Part shown: piece after piece, positions 46,389 through 55,211 of the stretch | How the letters are laid out: the number at the start of each line of letters is the position of its first letter | How positions within the stretch are numbered: the stretch's first letter is position 1 | Source of the DNA: Oceanospirillum sediminis | GTDB lineage: Bacteria; Pseudomonadota; Gammaproteobacteria; Pseudomonadales; Halomonadaceae | DNA length: 64,000 nucleotides | NCBI RefSeq assembly: GCF_014164585.1 | Contig: NZ_JACJFM010000015.1 | Span: forward strand, 1-64,000 | Direction: 5' to 3' | Translations under genes and position numbers: made by a program | The notes under the pieces: generated by a model | The model's input: the letters and a program-made list of their open reading frames with translations, nothing else | Told to the model about the DNA's origin: nothing | Databases searched by the model: none

Positions 46389-46816
46389 AATATTTTCTAC
46401 CTGTTGAGAGCCTGAGCTTTCGATTTGCCAGCTTAACCAGCAGCTGATACAACCCCATTTGCTGCGCCGCACATAATACCACAAAGCAGCACTTTCTGAC
46501 CAGATCTATTTTTTTAGTCACAAAAACAGATCAAATCATCTCTACCTGGTCACACTATAAAAATAAGACAGTTATTCAGAAAATACAGGAAGGCAACACA
46601 GTGGACTGAACCAGAATTCAATCCGGTAAAGAATAGACCAGAACAAAAACAGAGAAGAGAAGAGAAGAGAAGAGAAGAGAAAATAGTCTCTTTCAGCTCC
46701 CTCAGAATGCCTGAGGAAAAACAGGCTGTTTGATATTACGATTTGAAAACAAATCAGTAGGAAAGGAAATCTGAATACCAGAGCAGAGGGCCTGACCAGA
46801 CCCTCTCAGAAAACGC
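46389..46816. other. Noncoding region with pentanucleotide tract
   Basis: About 430 bp between the TetR gene and the unknown 92-aa gene. It holds an (AGAGA)6 tract at 46651-46680, a short dyad CCTCAG/CTGAGG near 46700, and a weak inverted repeat AGAGGG/CCCTCT near 46787-46808 that may end the 92-aa gene's transcript. No other gene seen. Confidence 0.6.
46651..46680. repeat. (AGAGA)6 simple sequence repeat
   Basis: Six perfect tandem copies of AGAGA, 30 bp. It lies about 260 bp upstream of the TetR start and 137 bp downstream of the 92-aa gene. Tracts of this kind can change length by slippage. Confidence 0.9.
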
Positions 46817-47095
46817 TCAATGAGTCAGTGGGATATGCGCTAACTTTGGATGCTGCTTACAAGATGGGTTCATTACAGAAACACCTCCAGCTTCACGAAT
46901 AAACTGAAGACTTTTTTCACTGATGTCAGAGAAAATAAACTCACATTCACGATCTTTGATACTCAAACGACCATCCGGTGTCAGGTAGAGTTTTGCACTT
47001 TCAAGATCAAACTCCGGAGCCAGCTTAGGCAGTAGTACACGATTAAACTCTGGACGAGCAATCACTTCAAACTGTTCCACATGATATGTTTTCAT
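46817..47095 (-). CDS. Protein of unknown function
   Basis: A 92-aa protein beginning MKTYHVEQFEVIARPEFNRVLLPKLAPEFDLESAKLYLTPDGRL. It looks alpha/beta, with no membrane helix or signal peptide, and I do not recognise the family. A strong ribosome site (GGAGGG) sits before ATG 47095, so it is likely translated. It is isolated: the TetR gene is 430 bp downstream and the next gene upstream is divergent. Confidence 0.7.
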   Translation of the reverse strand: MKTYHVEQFEVIARPEFNRVLLPKLAPEFDLESAKLYLTPDGRLSIKDRECEFIFSDISEKSLQFIREAGGVSVMNPSCKQHPKLAHIPLTH

Positions 47096-47352
47096 GGCGA
47101 ATCCCTCCGGGCATTTAAATATTTTTTTAACCCTTACGTCATAATTTCAGTGTACTCTTGTCGCCCCCCAGAATTATTACAATTCAGTTAATTCTGATAC
47201 TCCCAGGTTATTTTTTTGATCTGAATCACATTCCATGCCCCATGCAGCAATGGAAAAAATAGCATACGCTTATTGATAGTTACCACGAAAAAGATGAGGG
47301 GGAAATCTGATCGATTTTCTGCCACCGTCAGTCCCTTTACAAGGAGCCAGCT

Positions 47353-48405
47353 ATGAAAGTAACAAAGGTTACCCGGCCTCTGGTTAACTGGCTGATACAC
47401 TCTCGTCCCGCTCCCGAATTCCCTCTGTCCGACTTTGAGCGCATCAGATATGAACTACGCCCCTGCGATGTCATTCTGGTAGAAGGCCGGACCCGAGTCA
47501 GCGAAGTGATTAAAATGATTACTCAAAGCAGCTGGTCACATGCGGCACTGTATCTGGGAAGACTGCATGATATCGAAGATCCGGAACTCAGAGAAACCGT
47601 GAATGAGCTATTCCCTTTTCCTCCTGATACCCAGTTGATTGTGGAGTCAGAGTTGGGGTTGGGGACTGTGATCAGAGATCTGGCCAGCTATAAACAGGAC
47701 CATATCCGCATCTGCCGCCCACGCGGACTCAATCGCAAAGACAGCCAGCAGATGATCCATTACACCATCAGTCAGCTGGGAAAAGAATATGATGTCAGAC
47801 AGATTCTCGATCTGGCCAGATTTTTATTTCCCTGGTGGATTATGCCAAGGCGATGGCGCTCATCTCTGTTTCAGCACAACCCCGGAACAGCCACCAGAAC
47901 CGTTTGCTCAACTATGATTGCAGAAGCTTTTGGCTTCATCCAGTTCCCTATTCTGCCACTGGTAAAAAAAGCCGGAGAGGATGATATTCAATTATTCCGG
48001 CGCAATCCTAAGCTCTGTACCCCCAGAGATTTTGATTATTCACCTTACTTCGAAATTATTAAATATCCCTTTATGGATTTCTCAGAACACAGTGACTATC
48101 GGTTGCTGCCCTGGCATGGAAAAGGTGTTTTATCCGGAGAAGAAGCATCAATGTATATCTCCCCGGAAACCCGTAGCCCTGATCAGTCAAACACCGGGCA
48201 ATACAGGTCATCTGAACATAAAAAGTATGATAATCATGGTGAAAACAAGCAGGCTCTCCAGTCAGATGACACCAGTCACTTACCACCAGAAAAAACTGAG
48301 CCCAGAGCATTCAGCCCGGCTCATATCCCGTCCCCCCAGATAGACGAAGACTTTTATAATATGCCTTCCTCTTCTTCTGGGCAGATTATCCCGGGCCAGA
48401 AATAA
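47353..48405 (+). CDS. YiiX-like permuted papain/NlpC-P60 cysteine hydrolase with disordered tail
   Basis: A 350-aa protein with a circularly permuted papain-like domain (about 28-260): His63 in SSWSHAALYLG comes first, an acidic ELGLG motif follows near 100, and the nucleophile Cys185 in TVCSTMIAEAFGF comes last, the YiiX/YebB order. Such enzymes act as amidases or thioesterases on lipid- or peptide-type substrates. The last ~95 residues (from about 255) are polar, Ser/Pro/Gln-rich and probably disordered. No signal peptide; the N-terminus has no membrane helix. AAGGAG precedes ATG 47353. It converges on tatD; role unknown. Confidence 0.82.
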   Translation: MKVTKVTRPLVNWLIHSRPAPEFPLSDFERIRYELRPCDVILVEGRTRVSEVIKMITQSSWSHAALYLGRLHDIEDPELRETVNELFPFPPDTQLIVESELGLGTVIRDLASYKQDHIRICRPRGLNRKDSQQMIHYTISQLGKEYDVRQILDLARFLFPWWIMPRRWRSSLFQHNPGTATRTVCSTMIAEAFGFIQFPILPLVKKAGEDDIQLFRRNPKLCTPRDFDYSPYFEIIKYPFMDFSEHSDYRLLPWHGKGVLSGEEASMYISPETRSPDQSNTGQYRSSEHKKYDNHGENKQALQSDDTSHLPPEKTEPRAFSPAHIPSPQIDEDFYNMPSSSSGQIIPGQK

Positions 48406-48432
48406 TATCGTGCAAGAGGAAGATAACCGCTT

Positions 48433-49224
48433 TTAGCTATCCACCTGAGGACGTGCACCTTTAAACAGCCGGAAAAAGTTCACTGTTGTCTGCATTGCCA
48501 GCTCTTCGTACGAGATACCACGTAACTGAGCAATAAATTCAGCCACATCACGGACATGGGCTGGCTGACATTTCTTTCCCCGATGTGGCACAGGAGCCAG
48601 ATAAGGTGCATCGGTTTCAACCAGCAGTGAATCCAGAGGTATTGACTGCGCTACCAGGCGTACCTGATCAGCATTGCGGAAGGTCACAATACCTGAGACA
48701 GATACCAGATACCCCATTCTGATAGCCTCTCTGGCCATATCCAGATCTTCAGTAAAGCAGTGTAAAACACCTTTAGCATCAGGGCCATACTCCCGAAGCA
48801 TCTCCAGAGTATCCTCTTTCGCTTCTCGGGTATGGATAATGACGGGTTTGTCTACTTCCTGAGCCGCTATCAGATGGCGACGAAAACGTTCCAGCTGAAT
48901 ATCCCGATTATCCGATGCATAATGATAGTCCAGACCTGTTTCACCTACGGCAACAATCAGGTCATCTTCTGCTTGTTTAACGATGTCATCAACGGAAGGC
49001 TCATGAGCCATATCCTGTAAAGGATGAACGCCAGCCGAAGCAAACACACTGCTATACTGTCGGGCAAAATCCTTCAGTACTACCACATCATCCAGCGTAA
49101 CACTGACCGCAAGAAAGTGACTTACACCACGTTCATGAGCGGCATCCAGAGCCTTTGAAAGATCACCCTGCCAGGCTTCCAGATCCAGTCGATCCAGATG
49201 GCAGTGAGAGTCAATTAAATACAT
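48433..49224 (-). CDS. TatD-family metal-dependent hydrolase (YcfH-like)
   Basis: A 263-aa TIM-barrel metalloenzyme of the TatD DNase/deacylase family. Metal-binding HCH (DSHCHLD, 5-11), Glu near 92 (VGETGLDYHY), His near 131 and 155 (VIIHTREAKEDT, GVLHCF), and Asp near 205 (LLVETDAPYLAP) are present. The YcfH-type location at the end of the fab-holB operon supports that paralogue. YcfH has D-aminoacyl- or nuclease-type activity proposed; the exact role is open. Confidence 0.93.
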   Translation of the reverse strand: MYLIDSHCHLDRLDLEAWQGDLSKALDAAHERGVSHFLAVSVTLDDVVVLKDFARQYSSVFASAGVHPLQDMAHEPSVDDIVKQAEDDLIVAVGETGLDYHYASDNRDIQLERFRRHLIAAQEVDKPVIIHTREAKEDTLEMLREYGPDAKGVLHCFTEDLDMAREAIRMGYLVSVSGIVTFRNADQVRLVAQSIPLDSLLVETDAPYLAPVPHRGKKCQPAHVRDVAEFIAQLRGISYEELAMQTTVNFFRLFKGARPQVDS

Positions 49225-49234
49225 AGAGATCCTG

Positions 49235-49606
49235 TTAAAACGTATAAGTCGGGCAGTGAGTCAGATCAAAGCCCTCAAGAAGAACCTTTATCCTTTTATT
49301 TAAAGCAGCAGCATCCGCTGGTAGCTGAATACCTACTCCTTGTACCTTCTGATTCTGAGCATAAGCCGGGGTAATCCAGACGACTTTGCCGAAAACCTGA
49401 GTAAAGGTAATATCTCCCGGTAACCGGAGCTGCAGAGTCAACCAGCAACCTGCAGAAAACTCATCAGTACAGGGGATAAATAAACCACCGCCATTGATAA
49501 AAGGCATATAAGATTTAAATAACTCATCCGGGGTTTTAAATTCCAGATCTAAGCTATCTGATATTGCCCCATCCGTAATGGGTTGCAACTGTTTTGTTGT
49601 CTCCAT
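49235..49606 (-). CDS. pilZ: PilZ-domain protein
   Basis: A 123-aa protein matching PilZ, the type IV pilus biogenesis factor that in Pseudomonas lies between holB and tatD exactly as here. INGGGLFIPCTDEFSAGCWLTLQLRLPGD and VVWITPAYAQNQKVQGVGIQL are family markers. Like P. aeruginosa PilZ it lacks the RxxxR and (D/N)xSxxG motifs for c-di-GMP binding, so it probably acts through protein contacts. ATG 49606 has AGGAGG 10 bases upstream; GTG and TTG codons just before it are alternative starts. Confidence 0.92.
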   Translation of the reverse strand: METTKQLQPITDGAISDSLDLEFKTPDELFKSYMPFINGGGLFIPCTDEFSAGCWLTLQLRLPGDITFTQVFGKVVWITPAYAQNQKVQGVGIQLPADAAALNKRIKVLLEGFDLTHCPTYTF

Positions 49607-49655
49607 TAGCAACACACCTCCTTGTCATCATAATCAGTTATCCTGCTGAAACCAC

Positions 49656-50669
49656 CTATACCAGCATTTTCCCGGACCAGTTAATCAGTAATGCCTCTAT
49701 AGCCAGCTGAATATTCGGATTGCCTCCGGAAGCCAGCTGAGAGCGTAACTCTCCTACTCTCTGATAGAGTTCCCGCGCAGCATCAAGACTGGCTGTCTTA
49801 TGCCAGTGTCGATATAAAGGCATCATCTCCGGAAAACGCACCTCAGAATCCTGCTGCAACAAACACCAGGATGACCAGTCAGCCAGCCATTGCTGCATCC
49901 AGCGCAGCGTCCACTGAAGGTCTCCCTCCTGAAATGAAGGTGCCAGCTCAACCGGCTCAGCGCCACGGGTAAGACTTTCCATCAGCAAGAACAGTTTATC
50001 TCTTTGCTCATGCATCGAATCTGATGCCAGCTGCCTGGCCATCAGAGGATTGCCATTTGCCATCTTCAATAATTTCTCAGTATGCAGAGCCTGATGACTT
50101 TCCAGATTATCGTGCAGCCATTGCACAGCCAGATCATGCTGCGGTACAGGTAAAGCTATTTGCTGACAGCGACTACGAATGGTTGGTAATACACTGCTAA
50201 TGCGATGTGTCAGCAAAACAAACAGAACATTTTCTCCTGGCTCTTCCAGATTTTTCAGCAAAGCATTGGCAGAGTTCTGATTCATCGCATCAGCAGGCTG
50301 CATGATAACGACACGGAAACCACCTTGCTGAGCGGTTTTTCCAACATAACTCTGTAAGGCTCTGATCTGCTCAATACGAATTTGCTTACCGGCTGACTCA
50401 GGAGATATTTCTGCCAGATCCGGATGAGATCCGGCAGCCAGCAACTGACAGGAAGCACAGTCACCACACGCGGTATCAGAAGGCGTTCGACAAAGCAGAT
50501 AAGCCGTCAGAGCATGGGCCAGATGGGATTTACCGATACCCTCTCCACCAGAAATAAGTAAAGCATGGGGCAAACGTCCGGCCTGATAGCGTTCAATCAG
50601 ACGTTTCCACTCCTGCTGCTGCCAGAGTAAAGGCTCTGTCACCAAAGAAGAAGACTGAGACTCCGTCAT
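49656..50669 (-). CDS. holB: DNA polymerase III subunit delta'
   Basis: Clamp-loader subunit of the replicative polymerase. The 337-aa protein has an AAA module with an intact-looking P-loop ISGGEGIGKSHLAHAL (39-54), a zinc module CRTPSDTACGDCASCQLL near 60-77, and the SRC motif in IRSRCQQI near 168. The C-terminal collar domain is helical and less conserved. Its ATG overlaps the tmk stop (ATGA). Length agrees with E. coli (334). Confidence 0.95.
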   Translation of the reverse strand: MTESQSSSLVTEPLLWQQQEWKRLIERYQAGRLPHALLISGGEGIGKSHLAHALTAYLLCRTPSDTACGDCASCQLLAAGSHPDLAEISPESAGKQIRIEQIRALQSYVGKTAQQGGFRVVIMQPADAMNQNSANALLKNLEEPGENVLFVLLTHRISSVLPTIRSRCQQIALPVPQHDLAVQWLHDNLESHQALHTEKLLKMANGNPLMARQLASDSMHEQRDKLFLLMESLTRGAEPVELAPSFQEGDLQWTLRWMQQWLADWSSWCLLQQDSEVRFPEMMPLYRHWHKTASLDAARELYQRVGELRSQLASGGNPNIQLAIEALLINWSGKMLV

Positions 50670-51310
50670 GGTTCAGCCCTGGTATCAAAAAAATCTGCCA
50701 GCACATCGGCTATAGAGTGCTGCACAGTTTCAATCGACTGACTGGCATCAATTACAGCAAAGCGGTCTGGCTCCTGACGCGCCCTGTCCAGATACCCCGA
50801 TCGAACTTTATCAAAGAAATCTGTTTTTTCCTGTTCAAAACGATCGGCTTCACCACGTCGGGCCACGCGTTTAAATGCTGTCTCAATATCCAGATCCAGC
50901 AGAATAGTCAGATCAGGCCTGAGATCAGATTGAACCAGAGTTTCCAGCTGAGTAATCCAGCTCATATCAACTCCACGGGCATAGCCCTGGTAAGCATATG
51001 TTGCATCGGTAAAACGATCAGACACAACACAGCGCCCTTCTGTCAGCAAAGGAATAATATGCGTATCCAGATGCTGAGCCCGTGCAGCAAACATCAGCAG
51101 AAGTTCTGCTTTATCGCTAACGGTTTCCTGACGCTTTTGCAACAACAACGTCCTGATCTCTTCGGCCATAGGCGTGCCACCAGGCTCACGGGTCATAACA
51201 GGCTGCAATCCCCGCTCTGAAAGCCAGTGCTGAATAAATGCAAGATTAGTACTTTTACCAACGCCTTCAGAACCTTCCAGTGTTATAAAAACACCCTTTT
51301 TATTTTGCAC
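50666..51310 (-). CDS. tmk: Thymidylate kinase
   Basis: Phosphorylates dTMP to dTDP for DNA synthesis. A 214-aa kinase with P-loop LEGSEGVGKST (11-21), the DR-x-TREPGGTP dTMP-binding segment near 38-47 and the VSDRFTDATYAYQGYARG lid region near 96-113. The start is GTG 51310 behind AAGG. It is coupled to holB by a four-base overlap, as in the E. coli and Pseudomonas operons. Confidence 0.97.
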   Translation of the reverse strand: MQNKKGVFITLEGSEGVGKSTNLAFIQHWLSERGLQPVMTREPGGTPMAEEIRTLLLQKRQETVSDKAELLLMFAARAQHLDTHIIPLLTEGRCVVSDRFTDATYAYQGYARGVDMSWITQLETLVQSDLRPDLTILLDLDIETAFKRVARRGEADRFEQEKTDFFDKVRSGYLDRARQEPDRFAVIDASQSIETVQHSIADVLADFFDTRAEP

Positions 51311-51417
51311 AGATCAAACCTTTTCTTCTATCCGGAGTACTACTTGCAGAAACAAGCAGCCCCTTAAAACGATTCCCAAAGATGCCTTATTGACGGAATA
51401 ATCAATCAGAAAGCACA

Positions 51418-52497
51418 CTACTGCTCAGCCCGGTCAGGGCTCGATTGATAATTCTGTTTACGCTTATAAATCTGATATTCCCGTACTGCCCGGTTATGAG
51501 CGGCCAGTGTACGACTAAAAACATGACTGCCATCCCCTTTGGCCACAAAATATAAAGACCCATCCTTTTCCGGGTTCAGCGCAGCATGAATTGCCCCCCT
51601 GCCGGGCATGGCAATAGGCGTTGGCGGCAGACCATTAATACGGTAAGTATTATATGCCGTCTTTTCTTTCAAGTGGGTCCGGGTCAGGTTGCCCTTAAAA
51701 CGCTCTCCCAGTCCATAAATCACCGTAGGATCAGTTTGCAACCGCATTTTTTTCTGCAAGCGGGTAACAAAAACCCCGGCAATCCGGGCTCTCTCATCAG
51801 GAACACCGGTTTCTTTTTCCACAATCGAAGCCATTATCAGAGCGTCATAAGCGGATTTATAAGGTAACTTTTTCTGATCGGCCTGATCCCATTCTTCCTT
51901 AAGCACCTGCTGCATTTTACTGTATGCTGTCTTCAGAATATGCAGGTCAGTGACACCTTTATGAAACTGATAGGTATCCGGGAAAAACTGCCCCTCCGGA
52001 TGCAAGTCACGATAATCTTTACCCGCTGCAGCCTGCATAATATCACCAGTTTTCATATCATGAGTTCTGACATCCAGTTTGGCCTGCTGTTGCAGAAGAG
52101 CCAGTACTTCTTTAAATGACAGCCCTTCGGGCAAAGTGATCTGATACTGAACCGGCTTGCCTGATGTCAGAATATCAAGCAGCGCATGAGCATTAATTCC
52201 TTTTGGTATCCGGTATTCACCTGCCCTGAGTACATACTTCTGCGGATACAACTTTAACCAGAGCCTCAGGGGCCAGCGGTGTTCCAGAATACCCTCACGC
52301 TTCAGTGCACGCAGCGCCTGATTAACACCTGCACCTTTTTGCAGTTCAAAGATCACACTATTCTGTATTGGCAAAGGCGCGGCCAGCATTTTCTTCCAGT
52401 AAAGAAAGCCAGCCAGAGCCGATACTGCCAGAAACAAAAGAACAGACAACAGAATTAGTACGCTGCGTTTGTAAAAGAATGCCATCCGATAACCCAT
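51418..52497 (-). CDS. mltG: Endolytic murein transglycosylase MltG
   Basis: Inner-membrane-anchored enzyme that cleaves nascent glycan strands and may set their length. The 359-aa protein has one N-terminal helix (about 12-33), a LysM-like region, then the catalytic domain with Glu in MASIVEKETGVPDERARIAGVF near 228 and MRLQTDPTVIYGLGERFKGNLTR. ATG 52497 and ATG 52485 are both possible. It lies between pabC and tmk, the conserved place for this gene (formerly yceG). Confidence 0.95.
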   Translation of the reverse strand: MGYRMAFFYKRSVLILLSVLLFLAVSALAGFLYWKKMLAAPLPIQNSVIFELQKGAGVNQALRALKREGILEHRWPLRLWLKLYPQKYVLRAGEYRIPKGINAHALLDILTSGKPVQYQITLPEGLSFKEVLALLQQQAKLDVRTHDMKTGDIMQAAAGKDYRDLHPEGQFFPDTYQFHKGVTDLHILKTAYSKMQQVLKEEWDQADQKKLPYKSAYDALIMASIVEKETGVPDERARIAGVFVTRLQKKMRLQTDPTVIYGLGERFKGNLTRTHLKEKTAYNTYRINGLPPTPIAMPGRGAIHAALNPEKDGSLYFVAKGDGSHVFSRTLAAHNRAVREYQIYKRKQNYQSSPDRAEQ

Positions 52498-52531
52498 ATT
52501 CGTTGAACTTAAATCACGATAATTCAGTGAG

Positions 52532-53389
52532 TTAAACAGCCTGAGCCGGATCAGGCAAGCCCGATTGCCTGTGCAAAGAAGAAATTAACTCAATCAGCTG
52601 ACCGGCAATATCCCACTGTTTCCTGATCTGATTATTTTCCAGCCAGGTTCTGATTGGAATAACACCTCTGACGCTATTACATAAAAAAGCAGCCTCTGAC
52701 TGCATCAAGTCGTCTGCAGTCAGAACAGATTCTTCCACAAACAAATGATTCTGCTGACAATACTGCAAAATAAAGGCTCGCATCACCCCGGCAACACCAG
52801 ATGTATCTAATCGGGGTGTATACCAGATATCTCCTTTCAGCAGAAACAGATTACTGACCGTCCCTTCGATCAGAAGGCGGTCCTGACTGAACAATAAACC
52901 TTCAAAAATATCCGGGTCCGTCCATTCATTACGAGCCAGGATCTGTTCCAGACGATTCAGATGTTTCATTCCTGCAAGCACTGGCTGTGAGGCCAGCTTT
53001 ATATTACAGCTCCTGACCGTCACGCCTCGAGTATAGTAGTGTGCAGGTGTAACCGGTACAGGCATTCCCTGAACCAGCCATCGTACCTCTTGCCTCTCAG
53101 GCACAGCATAGCCCCGACCGCCACTACCTCGGGTTACGATGAGCTTAGCCAGTCCTGAGCCAGGCACTACCCTCAGCAAACTCTGCCGGAATACTCCGGC
53201 GTCAAAAGGCAGAACAATTCCCAGACGGCTTGCAGAATCAGACAATCGCCGCCAGTGTAATTCTGCAAACATCAGCTGATTATCCACGACACGACAGGTT
53301 TCAAACAAACCATCGCCGTAAGCAAGTCCACGATCAGTAACAGGTAAGGTATCACCAGGCTTGCCGTTTATCAGGGTCTGAAATGGCAC
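52532..53389 (-). CDS. pabC: Aminodeoxychorismate lyase
   Basis: PLP enzyme of fold type IV that splits 4-amino-4-deoxychorismate into p-aminobenzoate and pyruvate for folate. The 285-aa protein has YGDGLFETCRV near 24-34, the PLP Lys in GMKHLNRLEQILARNEW near 147, and GLLFSQDRLLIEGTVSNLF. The start is GTG 53389. It is the usual gene after fabF. A branched-chain aminotransferase identity is less likely given the context. Confidence 0.93.
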   Translation of the reverse strand: MPFQTLINGKPGDTLPVTDRGLAYGDGLFETCRVVDNQLMFAELHWRRLSDSASRLGIVLPFDAGVFRQSLLRVVPGSGLAKLIVTRGSGGRGYAVPERQEVRWLVQGMPVPVTPAHYYTRGVTVRSCNIKLASQPVLAGMKHLNRLEQILARNEWTDPDIFEGLLFSQDRLLIEGTVSNLFLLKGDIWYTPRLDTSGVAGVMRAFILQYCQQNHLFVEESVLTADDLMQSEAAFLCNSVRGVIPIRTWLENNQIRKQWDIAGQLIELISSLHRQSGLPDPAQAV

Positions 53390-53426
53390 AACAGATTCCG
53401 CAGGCTATAAAGTCAGAGAAAGGAGA

Positions 53427-53452
53427 AAGGGCTTCTGTAAAAAGAAGCCCTT
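53427..53452 (-). terminator. Hairpin between fabF and pabC
   Basis: AAGGGCTTCT pairs with AGAAGCCCTT over a 6-base loop. The T tract is poor (TCTCCTTTC), so it may attenuate expression or stabilise the fabF mRNA end rather than fully terminate. Confidence 0.6.
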
Positions 53453-53458
53453 ATCAGA

Positions 53459-54697
53459 TCAGATACGGGAGAACAGCAGACTGCCGTTCGTACCACCAAA
53501 TCCAAAGGAGTTGGACAGCGCATGATCAATTTTCATATCACGAGCAGTATGAGGCACATAGTCCAGCACACAGCCTTCAGCCGGATTATCCAGATTAATC
53601 GTTGGCGGAGCCACCTGATCACGGATAGCCAGTATAGAAAATACTGCTTCTACAGCACCGGCAGCCCCTAACAAGTGGCCAATCATAGATTTGGTCGAGC
53701 TGACAGCAACGGAGCTGGCGGCATCACCCAGCACTTTCTCTACGGCACGGCTTTCAGCTACATCGCCAGCAGGCGTAGAAGTGCCATGCGCATTGATGTA
53801 GTCCAGCTGCTCAGGGTTCAGACCTGAATCTTTAATCGCATTCGCCATAGAAGCAGCAGCGCCCCGACCGTCTTCTGGTGGCGAGGTCATATGATAAGCA
53901 TCATCACTCATGCCAAAACCGGTCAACTCAGCATAAATGGTTGCACCACGGGCTTTAGCATGCTCATACTCTTCCAAAACCAGTACCCCGGCACCATCAG
54001 ACAGTACAAAACCGTCACGATCAGCATCCCATGGACGACTGGCTGCCTGAGGGTCATCATTACGCGTCGATAAGGCGCGAGCAGCAGCAAAGCCTCCTAG
54101 TCCCAGAGGTGTTGTCGCCATTTCAGCACCACCGGCCAGCATGACATCTGCATCGCCGTAAGCAATAGTACGAGCAGAGTAACCGATGTTATGTGTGCCT
54201 GTTGTACAGGCTGTTGTGATCGCTATGTTAGGTCCCTGAAAACCAAACCGGATGGCAAGGTTCCCAGAAATCATATTGATAATACTGCCCGGTACAAAGA
54301 AAGGAGAAATACGGCGAGGGCCTTTCTCATTCAGCACACTGTGATTCGCCTCAATCATTGGCAGACCACCAATACCGGAACCAATCGCAACACCGATACG
54401 GGCAGCATTTTCCTCTGCACATTCAAGACCGGAATCAGCCACCGCCTGAATAGCCGCAGCCATACCGTACTGGATAAAAGTATCCATCTTACGGGCATCT
54501 TTTGTCGGCATATATTCAGAGATATCAAAGCCTTTTACCGAGCCGCCAAATTGGGTGCTGAAACCCGATGTATCGAAGTGCTCAATAGGACCAATACCAC
54601 TTTTGCCGGCCAGGATACCATCCCAGCTATCTTTTACATTATTACCGAGGGGCGTAACCAAACCCAGGCCAGTAACAACGACCCTTCTGCGAGGCAT
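53459..54697 (-). CDS. fabF: Beta-ketoacyl-ACP synthase II
   Basis: Condensing enzyme that elongates acyl-ACP with malonyl-ACP, including the palmitoleate to vaccenate step. In the 412-aa protein the Cys-His-His triad is Cys164 ([10 protein letters not shown]), His304 ([11 protein letters not shown]) and His341 ([13 protein letters not shown]), with Lys336. The N-terminus [18 protein letters not shown] is typical of FabF. It is separated from acpP by a terminator hairpin, as in other fab clusters. Confidence 0.97.
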   Translation of the reverse strand: MPRRRVVVTGLGLVTPLGNNVKDSWDGILAGKSGIGPIEHFDTSGFSTQFGGSVKGFDISEYMPTKDARKMDTFIQYGMAAAIQAVADSGLECAEENAARIGVAIGSGIGGLPMIEANHSVLNEKGPRRISPFFVPGSIINMISGNLAIRFGFQGPNIAITTACTTGTHNIGYSARTIAYGDADVMLAGGAEMATTPLGLGGFAAARALSTRNDDPQAASRPWDADRDGFVLSDGAGVLVLEEYEHAKARGATIYAELTGFGMSDDAYHMTSPPEDGRGAAASMANAIKDSGLNPEQLDYINAHGTSTPAGDVAESRAVEKVLGDAASSVAVSSTKSMIGHLLGAAGAVEAVFSILAIRDQVAPPTINLDNPAEGCVLDYVPHTARDMKIDHALSNSFGFGGTNGSLLFSRI

Positions 54698-54795
54698 TGT
54701 GCTTCCTCCAATTACGAGATAAAGAGCAATCTTCTGAATAAACAGTTATTCAGATAAGATCCGGAGTCTTTAACGATAAAAAGAAATGACAAAAA

Positions 54796-54830
54796 AGAAA
54801 AGCCGCCCTGCAGAGCAGAAAGCGGCTTCC
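54796..54830 (-). terminator. Terminator between acpP and fabF
   Basis: On the minus strand AAGCCGC pairs with GCGGCTT around a 15-base loop and is followed by TTCTTTTTT, about 35 bases after the acpP stop. It would make acpP mRNA more abundant than fabF mRNA. Confidence 0.8.
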
Positions 54831-54865
54831 TTGTAGTCAGTCTGAGGACTGATTACGCTCCCAGA

Positions 54866-55099
54866 TTACTGATGAGCAACTACGTAATCGATTGCTTCCT
54901 GAACGGTTGTAATCTTTTCAGCTTCTTCGTCCGGGATTTCAGTCTCAAACTCTTCTTCCAGAGCCATAACCAGCTCTACAGTATCCAGAGAGTCTGCACC
55001 CAGATCGTCAACGAAAGAAGAAGCATTGGTGATTTCTTCTTCTTTAACACCCAGCTGCTCGCCTACGATCTTTTTTACACGCTCTTCGATAGTGCTCAT
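54866..55099 (-). CDS. acpP: Acyl carrier protein
   Basis: Carries growing acyl chains on 4'-phosphopantetheine attached to Ser37 in [18 protein letters not shown]. The 77-aa acidic protein starts [18 protein letters not shown] at ATG 55099, with AGGAG about 12 bases upstream; a longer frame from 55126 is not needed. Codon use is strongly biased, as expected for high expression. It is the substrate of the other fab products here and of AcpH (40553-41161). Confidence 0.98.
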   Translation of the reverse strand: MSTIEERVKKIVGEQLGVKEEEITNASSFVDDLGADSLDTVELVMALEEEFETEIPDEEAEKITTVQEAIDYVVAHQ

Positions 55100-55164
55100 A
55101 ATTAAACAATTCTCCTGTGGGTACAAATCCGAACAGTCTTATAATTCAAAAAACTGGTCGGTAT

Positions 55165-55195
55165 TTTATAGAGGGTTATTGAGTGGCGCAAGCCA
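55165..55195 (-). promoter_or_regulatory. Possible internal promoter for acpP
   Basis: On the minus strand TTGCGC is followed after 15-16 bases by TATAAAAT, in the 112-bp gap between fabG and acpP. A separate acpP promoter is common in these clusters; the spacing here is short. Confidence 0.35.
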
Positions 55196-55211
55196 TTACT
55201 CAAAACCAGCT

